A stretch of 64,000 nucleotides of DNA from CBDCFV01 sp965216425 (GTDB taxonomy: Bacteria > Chloroflexota > Dehalococcoidia > Lucifugimonadales > UBA3495). How positions within the stretch are numbered: position 1 is the first letter of the stretch; the number at the start of each line of letters is the position of its first letter. The stretch spans positions 1 through 64,000 of the forward strand of contig CBDCFV010000006.1 in the NCBI GenBank assembly GCA_965216425.1, in the 5' to 3' direction. This document shows, piece after piece, positions 54,468 through 62,093 of the stretch. The notes under the pieces were generated by a model. That model made no database searches and was not told the DNA's origin. It worked only from the letters and a program-made list of their open reading frames with translations. The position numbers were made by a program, and so were the translations under genes.

Positions 54468-55154
54468 TTGTACAAAACTGTGAGTCCCGAAACGATCAAG
54501 GCCTTGATCGGAATCGACTGCCCCAGCATTTGCAACGCGATAGAAGGGTTTGACGTAAGGCCAAAGAACCAAGGGTTCATGCTTCCGGAAATAAAGTCAG
54601 TCTTCCAGGACATGCCGCCGGTGGTCGGTTACGCAGTCACGGGCGTTATCAGCGCCAACCAACCTGAAGGGCGGAACGTATCCCGGGAGGACTGGTGGGA
54701 CTTGATCGCATCGGTGCCCGAGCCCAGGTTCATAGTGCTCCACGACATCGACAACCCGCCCTTGGGCGCCTATTGGGGAGAGGTGCAAAGCAACATCCAC
54801 AAGGCATTGGGAGCGGTTGGCGTGGCGACGGACGGGACGGTGCGTGACTTGGATGAAGTGCGCGATCTGGGGTTCCAGTTCTTCGCCAAAGAGGTCTCGG
54901 TATCCCACGCTTACGTGCACTTGGTCGAAATAGGCATCCCCATCACCGTAGGCGGGCTTACCGTCAACACGGGAGACCTGCTGCACGGCGACAAACATGG
55001 CGTGACGTCGATACCTATGGAAATAGCCGACAAGATTCCGGACATGGTGAACACCATAGCCGATTACGAACGCAAGACCATTGAGGTCTGCCAGTCTCCA
55101 TCGTTCAGCATGGAGCAACTTAAAGAGGTAGCCAAGATCACGCGGCCTTATTAA
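54468..55154 (+). CDS. RraA-like aldolase/decarboxylase
   Basis: A 228-residue protein of the RraA / 4-hydroxy-4-methyl-2-oxoglutarate aldolase family. Visible landmarks: ALIGIDCPSICNAIEG, VVGYAVTGVISANQPEG, WGEVQSNIHKALGAVGVATDG with TVRDLDEV (substrate and divalent-metal Asp site, GxxTDGxxRD), and PITVGGLTVNTGDLLHGDKHGV. The preserved G-TDG-x-RD motif argues for a true metal-dependent enzyme acting on oxo-acids rather than the RNase-E inhibitor. TTG 54468 is used as the start because GGAGG precedes it at 7 bases. It is divergent from the transketolase gene. Confidence 0.85.
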   Translation: MYKTVSPETIKALIGIDCPSICNAIEGFDVRPKNQGFMLPEIKSVFQDMPPVVGYAVTGVISANQPEGRNVSREDWWDLIASVPEPRFIVLHDIDNPPLGAYWGEVQSNIHKALGAVGVATDGTVRDLDEVRDLGFQFFAKEVSVSHAYVHLVEIGIPITVGGLTVNTGDLLHGDKHGVTSIPMEIADKIPDMVNTIADYERKTIEVCQSPSFSMEQLKEVAKITRPY

Positions 55155-55189
55155 AATACAGTCTCAGTACTTGGCCCAGTACGCCACCA

Positions 55190-55219
55190 GTCATTCCCGC
55201 GAAGGCGGGGATCCATTGG
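55190..55219 (+). repeat. Intergenic palindromic repeat
   Basis: GTCATTCCCGCGAAGGCGGGGATCCATTGG: a hairpin TCCCGC-GAAG-GCGGGGA of the widespread intergenic type, just upstream of the second DUF1800 gene. The related unit at 11365 also lies upstream of a DUF1800 gene. Confidence 0.6.
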
Positions 55220-55267
55220 ATCGGCAGGAGCGGCGCCCAAGAAACGGAAGTGACGTGAGGTAATTAT

Positions 55268-56668
55268 ATGTCTGGTAAAGAAGACCTTGCTCTAATGGCC
55301 CACCTGCTGCGCAGGACCGGTTTCGGTTCGACCAGAGAAGAGCTGGAACATTACACGGCTAAGGGATACGAAGCCACAGTGGAGGAACTGATCGACCCGC
55401 CGGACAACCTGGAAGCCGGCAAGTCGGCCCTGTTGCTGCGCTACCAGCCAGGCGTCCTGCTGCCCGGCGGCCAGCCGTTCGTCGGCGTATACACTTGGCT
55501 TTTCAACATGCTGACCACTCAAAGGCCCTTGGAAGAGAAGATGGCCCTTTTCTGGCATCACGTCTTCGCCACCGGCAACTCCAAGGTCGACAACTGCGAC
55601 CAGATGCTGGAGCAGATAATCATGCTGCGCAAGCATGGCATGGGCAACTATCGTGACTTGCTGGTTGAAGTAGCCAAGAACCCCGCCATGATCTATTGGC
55701 TGGACAACAACGAGAACCACCGGGACTCGGTCAACGAAAACTGGGGCCGGGAACTCTTGGAACTCTTTTCCATGGGCGTAAGCAATTACACCGAGGTAGA
55801 CGTCCGCGAGGCGTCCCGCGCTTTCACCGGCTGGACCATCCAGCCCAAGCTTCCGCGCCGCCCTTATGGCCGGTTCCCGTGGCGGTTTGAGTACTTGGCG
55901 GAAGACCACGACGACACCGAAAAGTCCTTTTTGGGCCACAGTGGCCCGTTCAACGGCGAAGACATTATCGACATAGTCGTGCAGCAGCCGGCCACAGCCC
56001 GGTTCATCTGCCGCCATCTGTACAACTTCTTCGTGGCCGACGAGGTGCAGGTGCCCGCTTGGACCATCGAGCCTGCCCGCGATGAGGAAGCCCTCGAATT
56101 GATGATAGACAGCTTCGTCGAGTCAGGTTACGAGATCAAGGCGGTCCTCAGGACTATATTCAACTCCGACTTCTTCAAGAACGCCCGGTATGCCAAGATC
56201 AAGAGCCCGCTGGAAGTAGTCGCCAGCACATTAAAGCTGGTGGGAGCTTATCAGCACCCCGATCCCACCATAACCAAGCTTGGCCCCGAAACCAGCTATA
56301 TGGGCCAGTCACTCCTGGACCCGCCGAGTGTGGAGGGATGGCAGACAGGCGCCGAGTGGATAAACAGCGGCTCGTTGCTGGCGCGTGTTAACTTCGTTGC
56401 CGACCGGGTGGCCGACACCGAAATGCCAGGCGTGCAAACGATTATTCAATACTTCAAAGAAAAAGGCGTTGTAACCCCTGAGCAACTCGTCGATGCATCA
56501 CTGGAGTCGGTCGGCTTTCTGCAGTTGGGTGACGACACCCAAAGGCAACTGCTGGAACACGCCAACATCGGCGGGGACCTGGACTGGAACGACGAAGCCT
56601 CCGCCGGCACCCGGGTTGGCGAAATGCTGGCCTTGGTTGGAGCAACCACCGAGTACCAGTTCGGCTAG
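55268..56668 (+). CDS. DUF1800 family protein, second copy
   Basis: A 466-residue paralogue of the protein at 9816. Shared blocks: LMAHLLRRTGFGSTREELE, EEKMALFWHHVFATGNSKVDN, ENWGRELLELFSMGVSNYTEV, REASRAFTGWTIQPKLPRR, FFVADEVQVPAWTIEP and PPSVEGWQTGAEWI. No signal peptide. It is followed after 46 bases by an NHL-repeat gene on the same strand, but no DUF1501 gene is present, unlike the first locus. Function undefined for the family. Confidence 0.9.
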   Translation: MSGKEDLALMAHLLRRTGFGSTREELEHYTAKGYEATVEELIDPPDNLEAGKSALLLRYQPGVLLPGGQPFVGVYTWLFNMLTTQRPLEEKMALFWHHVFATGNSKVDNCDQMLEQIIMLRKHGMGNYRDLLVEVAKNPAMIYWLDNNENHRDSVNENWGRELLELFSMGVSNYTEVDVREASRAFTGWTIQPKLPRRPYGRFPWRFEYLAEDHDDTEKSFLGHSGPFNGEDIIDIVVQQPATARFICRHLYNFFVADEVQVPAWTIEPARDEEALELMIDSFVESGYEIKAVLRTIFNSDFFKNARYAKIKSPLEVVASTLKLVGAYQHPDPTITKLGPETSYMGQSLLDPPSVEGWQTGAEWINSGSLLARVNFVADRVADTEMPGVQTIIQYFKEKGVVTPEQLVDASLESVGFLQLGDDTQRQLLEHANIGGDLDWNDEASAGTRVGEMLALVGATTEYQFG

Positions 56669-56714
56669 GCTGGGCGCAGGTCAATGACGGAATATCAGAA
56701 TTTGGAGGACTGAC

Positions 56715-57758
56715 ATGTCCTTGGTCACAGTGGGTTCCGGGCGCTGCTGGCAATACAGCCACAACGTCGGCATGAGGCAAACGACAGGCAAGGGGTTCAG
56801 CCAACCCGTCGGCGTGGCGGTTGGAAGCGACGGGTCCGTGTTCGTCGCCAGCCGGGGCAACCCCCGCATCACCAAGGCGACGCTGGACCACGAGTACATC
56901 ACGGAATTTGGCATCGGCCGGTTTACCTACCTGACCGCCGTAGCCGTGGACGCAGACGACAACGTCTATACAACAGACGAGTGGCTCCATGAGGTGTCGG
57001 TGTTCGACAGCCATGGCAACTTCCTGAAGAGTTGGGGCGAGCCGGGAAGTGGCGAAGGGCAACTGCACGGCCCGTCCGGTTTGGCCTTTGACGCCGACGG
57101 CAATGTCCTGATCGTCAACAGCCTCAACAGCCGCGTTCAAAAGTTTTCCAAGGACGGTCAATACATCAGCGGATTTGGGAAGAAGGGCAACGGTCCGGAT
57201 GAGATGGACCTGCCTTGGGGGATCGCGATAGACAACAAAGGCGACGTCTACCTGGCCGATTGGAATAATCATCGCGTCCAGAAGTTCGGGCCGGACGGGG
57301 AACACCTGCTCACTTTCGGTTCCGGCAAGAAGACCGGCGTTGCCCTCGACGGCAGTACGCCCTACGCCCACGCCACGGTTGGCGACATCGGCGTGAATCC
57401 CAACGACCTGAACCACCCCACCGGTGTTGCTGTGGACGGCGACGGGGATGTCTACGTGGTCGATTGGATGAACGAGCGGGTGGTGGTGTTCAGCTCTGAT
57501 ACTCGGCCGGTGGCACGGTTCCGCGGCGACGCCCATGACCTTTCTCAATGGGCCCAGATGACCCTGGACGCCAACCCGGACATGGCAATGGCTCGACGCC
57601 GGGTCAAGAACCCTGAAATCCAGAACTACTTCCGCCTGCCGGTATCCTGCATCTTCGACCAAGCAACCGACCGTCTGATAGTCTGTGACACCCAGATGTG
57701 CCGGTTGCAGGTCTACGTCAAGGACCGGCACTACACGGCTCCGCAATATAATTTGTAG
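56715..57758 (+). CDS. NHL-repeat beta-propeller protein, second copy
   Basis: A 347-residue propeller with about six NHL blades (FSQPVGVAVGSDGSVFVASRG; GPSGLAFDADGNVLIVNSLNSRVQKF split as GPSGLAFDADG / NSLNSRVQKF; DLPWGIAIDNKGDVYLADWNN; HPTGVAVDGDGDVYVVDWMN). It is paralogous to the protein at 7609 and shares the C-terminal LDANPD...ARRR feature. GGAGGAC precedes ATG 56715. Its position directly after DUF1800 in both loci points to a functional partnership. Confidence 0.88.
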   Translation: MSLVTVGSGRCWQYSHNVGMRQTTGKGFSQPVGVAVGSDGSVFVASRGNPRITKATLDHEYITEFGIGRFTYLTAVAVDADDNVYTTDEWLHEVSVFDSHGNFLKSWGEPGSGEGQLHGPSGLAFDADGNVLIVNSLNSRVQKFSKDGQYISGFGKKGNGPDEMDLPWGIAIDNKGDVYLADWNNHRVQKFGPDGEHLLTFGSGKKTGVALDGSTPYAHATVGDIGVNPNDLNHPTGVAVDGDGDVYVVDWMNERVVVFSSDTRPVARFRGDAHDLSQWAQMTLDANPDMAMARRRVKNPEIQNYFRLPVSCIFDQATDRLIVCDTQMCRLQVYVKDRHYTAPQYNL

Positions 57759-57776
57759 GCAAGTGACACGAAGACC

Positions 57777-57820
57777 GACTTGGCCGGCGTCAAACCCGAT
57801 TTAGGAACGCCGGCCAAGTC
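57777..57820. terminator. Bidirectional terminator between NHL and MOSC genes
   Basis: GACTTGGCCGGCGT, a 16-base loop, ACGCCGGCCAAGTC: a perfect 14-bp stem in the 83-bp gap between convergent genes. CTGTCCTTGTTTCC follows on the plus strand. Confidence 0.75.
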
Positions 57821-57841
57821 CTGTCCTTGTTTCCCATTGTG

Positions 57842-58318
57842 CTAGTCCGGCACGGTAGTAATAATATCGCCTTCTTTGATTACCCCGTCGGTCATGATTT
57901 CACAACTGATACCGCCGTTGTCCCACAGCGCTTGGTACAGGCCGGGCTGACTGAGAAGGTTTTCCAGGTAGATGCACGGCTGGGTAATCCGGTGGGCCCT
58001 CAGACGTACTTCACCAACGAAGAATTCAGTCCCGATTAACTCGTTTATCTCAACGTCGCGGGTTACGACATTCCGTCTACACTCTTCAGGCTTGATGGTT
58101 ATGTCAAACTCTTTCTTGAGCCAGTCCAGAATCTCGCTCTTTATCAGGGTCACCTGCCTGCCGGGTTCGGGTTTCTTCGAGTACGTGCCAGTACCCAGGA
58201 GGTAACGGTCGCCCTCGATTCCCAGCCCCGCCAACGCGTTCAACTGCTCCATTTTCTTCATTGGCGCGGACATACGTTCCACCGTAAACAAAGCAACAAC
58301 TGTGCCGGTCCCATTCAT
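57842..58318 (-). CDS. MOSC domain protein
   Basis: A 158-residue single-domain MOSC protein: LAGLGIEGDRYLLGTGTYSKK at the start of the domain, RQVTLIKSEILDWLKKEF, RRNVVTRDVEINELIGTEFFVG (the core R-R-N-[IVL]-x-T motif), VRLRAHRITQPCIYLENLL with the conserved Cys that can bind molybdenum cofactor sulfur, and a C-terminal GDIITTVPD strand. Such proteins transfer sulfur or bind molybdenum cofactor. It lies downstream of the amine oxidase-amidohydrolase pair on the minus strand (63-base gap). Confidence 0.88.
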   Translation of the reverse strand: MNGTGTVVALFTVERMSAPMKKMEQLNALAGLGIEGDRYLLGTGTYSKKPEPGRQVTLIKSEILDWLKKEFDITIKPEECRRNVVTRDVEINELIGTEFFVGEVRLRAHRITQPCIYLENLLSQPGLYQALWDNGGISCEIMTDGVIKEGDIITTVPD

Positions 58319-58380
58319 ATACTGAACTCTCTCCTCAATTAGTCTTGTTTATATAAGCCCGGAGCTTCCAACAAGTGCTG

Positions 58381-59619
58381 TTATGCCGCCGGTTCGGACA
58401 AACGGTTGGAGTATACTTGCCCTTCCTTCATAACCAGCTTGATGCGGGCTTGGTCCTGCAACAGCGTGATATCCCTTAACGGGTCTCCTTCAACGGCCAC
58501 CAAGTCGGCCAGCTTGCCCGCCTCCACGGTGCCCACGTCCTTGTCCAGCCCGCAACATTCGGCGGCCCAGCCGGTGCCCGCCACGAGCGCCTGCATCGGC
58601 GTCATACCGGCTTCTACCAAGCACTCCAACTCTTTGGCGTTGTTGCCGTGCTCCCATCCCCCTGCGTCGGTCCCCGCAACCACCTTGACGCCAGCAACCA
58701 AGGCTTTTTGGAGGCTTTCGACATGTTGCTGGCGGAAGTGGGAGGCCTCGTAACGGGCTTCCGGAGTTCCTACTTCCCGGTGGAAGTTAAAGACGGTGAA
58801 CGTTGGGACGAAGAACGTCCCCTTGTCGGCCATCATTTTGAGCAGGTCCGGGTCCTCGTTCAAGTAAGACCCGTGCTCAATGGTGTCTACTCCCTCTTCA
58901 ATGGACATCCTGAGGCCGGGGCCGCCGACGGCGTGGGATGCCACCTTCCTGCCAAGGACGTGAGACTCCTCCACCAAGGCGGCCAGTTCCTCGCGGGTAA
59001 AGGCCACGTCCAAAGACCCATGGTGCGGCCTTCCCCATCCCGTCTGGAATACCTTTATAAGGTCCGCTCCCGCCCGCACCATTTCCCTCACTTTAGCCCG
59101 CACTTGGTCTACCCCGTCGGCGACTCCAACGGGCAGATTGGGGTCCTGCGAGGGAGGTTGATGGTGTCCGGAGGGGCTGGACCTGTCGGACATGCCGTGG
59201 GAAGGGGACAGGGGAGCGGTAGCCACCAACAGCCTCGGCCCGGCAATCAAGCCCTGCTCCACGGCCTGCTTGAATCCAACGTCCAGCCAGCCGCAGTCTC
59301 GGACCGTCGTGTAGCCGGTAAGCAACGTTTCTTCCACCACTTTGGCGATGCGCAAGTGGCGCAAGCTTTGGGACTCGGCGAATCCCCATCTTCCCATCAA
59401 GTCGTAGGTAAAGGAACTCAGGTGATCATGGCAGTCTATAAGCCCCGGCAACAAGGTCATTCCATTGGCGTCTATAACCTCGGTATGTTCGGGGGCGACC
59501 AGTCCCTCCCTCGGGCCCACGGACTCTATACGGCCGGCGTCGTTCACTAACACGGCCGCGTCTTCCAACGGCGGGCCCCCGGTGCCGTCTATCAACGTCG
59601 CTCCGGTTATGACTTTCAT
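58381..59619 (-). CDS. Metal-dependent amidohydrolase (imidazolonepropionase-like)
   Basis: A 412-residue amidohydrolase-superfamily enzyme. N-terminal composite beta domain and barrel metal motif LLPGLIDCHDHLS (HxH), ADLIKVFQTGW (Lys), VASHAVGGPGLRMSIEEGVDTIEHGSYL (two His ligands) and VVAGTDAGGWEHG (Asp), ending with the family's GKLADLVAVEGDPLRDI segment. These cyclic-amidase/prolidase-like enzymes cleave C-N bonds of heterocycles or dipeptides. The copper amine oxidase gene lies 16 bases upstream on the same strand, an obvious operon for degradation of an amine- or amide-containing substrate. Confidence 0.9.
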   Translation of the reverse strand: MKVITGATLIDGTGGPPLEDAAVLVNDAGRIESVGPREGLVAPEHTEVIDANGMTLLPGLIDCHDHLSSFTYDLMGRWGFAESQSLRHLRIAKVVEETLLTGYTTVRDCGWLDVGFKQAVEQGLIAGPRLLVATAPLSPSHGMSDRSSPSGHHQPPSQDPNLPVGVADGVDQVRAKVREMVRAGADLIKVFQTGWGRPHHGSLDVAFTREELAALVEESHVLGRKVASHAVGGPGLRMSIEEGVDTIEHGSYLNEDPDLLKMMADKGTFFVPTFTVFNFHREVGTPEARYEASHFRQQHVESLQKALVAGVKVVAGTDAGGWEHGNNAKELECLVEAGMTPMQALVAGTGWAAECCGLDKDVGTVEAGKLADLVAVEGDPLRDITLLQDQARIKLVMKEGQVYSNRLSEPAA

Positions 59620-59635
59620 CGGTTACTCCTTCGCG

Positions 59636-61591
59636 TCAGTGGCAGTGCCCGTTGTGATGCGCGCTTGGCGCCACGTCCAGGACAGGGTTCATGTCAAAGA
59701 AGCCCACCGGTTTCAAGGTGAACCCGCAGTAGGCCACCGGCGATATGGGCCAGTCCTCGGGACGCGGCACATGATGATATCCCAGCGTGTACCACAGCAC
59801 CAGGTCTGTGTCCTCTACGTTCCGGTCGTTCTTCGTGTACTCCGGCAACCCCGCCCCGCCGGGATGCTGGTTCGGGTACGGCCCTGTCGCCGTCAACTCG
59901 TTCCGGTCGTAGGGCGTCACCCACAGGTGCTTGGTCATAAATCCGGCCCGTTTGATAATGCTGGCGCTGGGATGGGCAAAGGGCAGAATGTTCTCCCCAG
60001 GCATCAGCTTGTAGCCGACCGGCCTGCCCAAAGCGTTCTTGGCCGAGGGATTGGACACAACCCAATAGCGCCCCTTCATGGGGTCGATGATTCTCTGGGC
60101 CTCCAACTCCGTCTTTAGAGGCGACGCCTCGGCGTAGAAGGCGTTGCCGTGGGGATTGTCGGGGCCGATGGGTTCCGCCACAGTATTGATTTCATACACC
60201 GTGTTGGTCCCGCCGTCCACGTCCATGTCCAAGCGGAAGTTGAAGAAGTGCTGGTGAATGTGGGCGTTCAGTTGCGGAGCAACCAGCGTTCCGTACTTCG
60301 GCGTCTCCCCATCGGGCACCGCCGCCGTGTTGACGATGCCCGTCAGCTTTATCTCCATCTGTATGGTCCCGTCCTGGTAAAAGTACCAGAAGAAGCCGTA
60401 CTCGTAGTTTCCCACGGTGGCGATGCTAGATACCACCAACCGCCTGGAACGCCGCACTTCCGCCTGCCCGGTGCGCCAGTCCACGTGTTTCCACAGTATG
60501 CCGTAGTCCTCCTCGTGCATACAGACGGCGTTGGGGATGGTGAACGAACCGCCCTTGCCATTGTTCATCACGGCGTCGAAGTAGTAAATCTCTCCCAAAC
60601 AATCGCATCCAAGGGTTAAAGAATTCGTCAAGGAACCGATGCCGTATTCCCCTGCGTCGAAGGCGTTTTTCCGGTAGTGGTCTTTGCTGGGATCGCCGTA
60701 GGGCACCACCATGTCCGACAGCGCCGCCCTGTACATTACAGGTCTGACCCGCCCCTGGTCTTCGTACCCGACGGTGTGGAGCACCAACCCTTCCCTTGGC
60801 GTGAATCCAACCCGCATCCGCCACTTCTGCCAAGCCACGCTATGGCCGTCAACCTGGAAGCTTGTGCCCTCCGGCTGCACTATGTCCAACGGCTTCAGGT
60901 CCTTACGGAACTCCCACCCGCCCTCGTCCGCAAACTCGGCGGCGTAGTTGCCGGGTTTGGGCGGCAACGGCACCAAGCCGTAGTCGTCCACCCGCACCAC
61001 TTCCATACTATTCAGGTCTACTACTGCGGTAACCCCTTCGATTGGACGGGCGTAGCCGTTGTCGGTCGGGCTGCTTCGCAAAAAGTTACGGGCCAGCACC
61101 AACCGGCGTCCTTCCTCATCCTCGAAGCCGTAGTTGCCCGCCGACCATGGGTCCACCATCACCAAGCTGGGATCGGTTATACCCCGCTTCCTGATGGCCG
61201 CCTGAAACTCGGGGTTGGCCTTAACCACGGCTTCGCACTCGGCAAATTCGTCGAACATCACTCTGGGCTGCACACCCGGTATGTGCTTCCAAGAGGTTAC
61301 CTTCTTTTCATTGAGGGAAACTATGGCTTCGTAGGTCGCGCCGTCGTCGTTATCCAGGATAACCAGAAAGGCGTTCCTTTCAATAGGATCGCCGGCCCGA
61401 TGACTGAGCGCGACGTCCTTGGCCGGTTCCTCCAAAACGATGGTCTCGAAACGCACCCGGGTCCCGAGTTGACGCTGGGTCCTCAGGATCGACGAAGCCT
61501 CTACAACCTCTTCAGCCGTGAGCGGGTCCAAAGGATGTGACACAGAAAGCCGGTCTACACCGTGCGCCTGTTTCTCAACTGGAATAGCCAT
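59636..61591 (-). CDS. Copper-containing primary amine oxidase
   Basis: A 651-residue quinoprotein that oxidises primary amines to aldehydes with release of ammonia and hydrogen peroxide. The topaquinone precursor is Tyr396 in TVGNYEYG (motif TxxNYE), the catalytic base is Asp312 (FDAGEYGIG), copper ligands are His446 and His448 in NAHIHQHFF and a third His in LGYHHVPRPEDWP. The small N-terminal N2/N3 domains are present (FLVILDNDDGATYEAIVS). No signal peptide is visible with ATG 61591, which is preceded by GGAGGT, so the enzyme appears cytoplasmic; many bacterial members are periplasmic. It heads the operon with the amidohydrolase. Confidence 0.93.
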   Translation of the reverse strand: MAIPVEKQAHGVDRLSVSHPLDPLTAEEVVEASSILRTQRQLGTRVRFETIVLEEPAKDVALSHRAGDPIERNAFLVILDNDDGATYEAIVSLNEKKVTSWKHIPGVQPRVMFDEFAECEAVVKANPEFQAAIRKRGITDPSLVMVDPWSAGNYGFEDEEGRRLVLARNFLRSSPTDNGYARPIEGVTAVVDLNSMEVVRVDDYGLVPLPPKPGNYAAEFADEGGWEFRKDLKPLDIVQPEGTSFQVDGHSVAWQKWRMRVGFTPREGLVLHTVGYEDQGRVRPVMYRAALSDMVVPYGDPSKDHYRKNAFDAGEYGIGSLTNSLTLGCDCLGEIYYFDAVMNNGKGGSFTIPNAVCMHEEDYGILWKHVDWRTGQAEVRRSRRLVVSSIATVGNYEYGFFWYFYQDGTIQMEIKLTGIVNTAAVPDGETPKYGTLVAPQLNAHIHQHFFNFRLDMDVDGGTNTVYEINTVAEPIGPDNPHGNAFYAEASPLKTELEAQRIIDPMKGRYWVVSNPSAKNALGRPVGYKLMPGENILPFAHPSASIIKRAGFMTKHLWVTPYDRNELTATGPYPNQHPGGAGLPEYTKNDRNVEDTDLVLWYTLGYHHVPRPEDWPISPVAYCGFTLKPVGFFDMNPVLDVAPSAHHNGHCH

Positions 61592-62093
61592 TAAGACCTC
61601 CTGAGAGCGGCCTTCGCCGCTTGAATACGCTTCGCCGGCTTTCCTTCCCGGCATAGTCAGCGCCCTCATCAAGGGCGGATTGTTGAGCCTAAGGATACCA
61701 CGCTCCAGTCCGAATCAGGTCTCCGGATAAGCCCACTCCGTCTTAGACTGGCCAAAATACTCCTGAATCGGACCCTTCTTACCTCAACCGCCATCCTCTC
61801 CTCTGGCCCCAGGCTGCAAAGACCAAGTGCATTGGTTATGATTACGAATAACAATCAGTATTTCTATATACATAGCTGATATATATTAACTTGTCACGAA
61901 TATTGACTATTGCTATCAATATATTACTATGGTACCTTTGTGTGCATTCCGTCAATTTCTCGCCATCCGGGAGACATATTCGTGATATCCGGGAGAAAGG
62001 AGACGATCTCCCCTCCGTCTTGGTCATACCCCAGGCCGCGGGAGCTAAACCCGAAGCATCAGCCAAATAACTCCCCAAAGGAGAGGTCTAGTT
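61592..62093. other. Divergent promoter region, partly AT-rich
   Basis: No gene is seen. 61840-61935 is strikingly AT-rich (TATATATTAACTT and similar), unlike the surrounding DNA, and lies between the minus-strand amine oxidase operon and the plus-strand solute-binding protein; promoters or regulator sites are expected here. AAAGGAGAGG at 62078 is the ribosome-binding site of the next gene. Confidence 0.5.
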
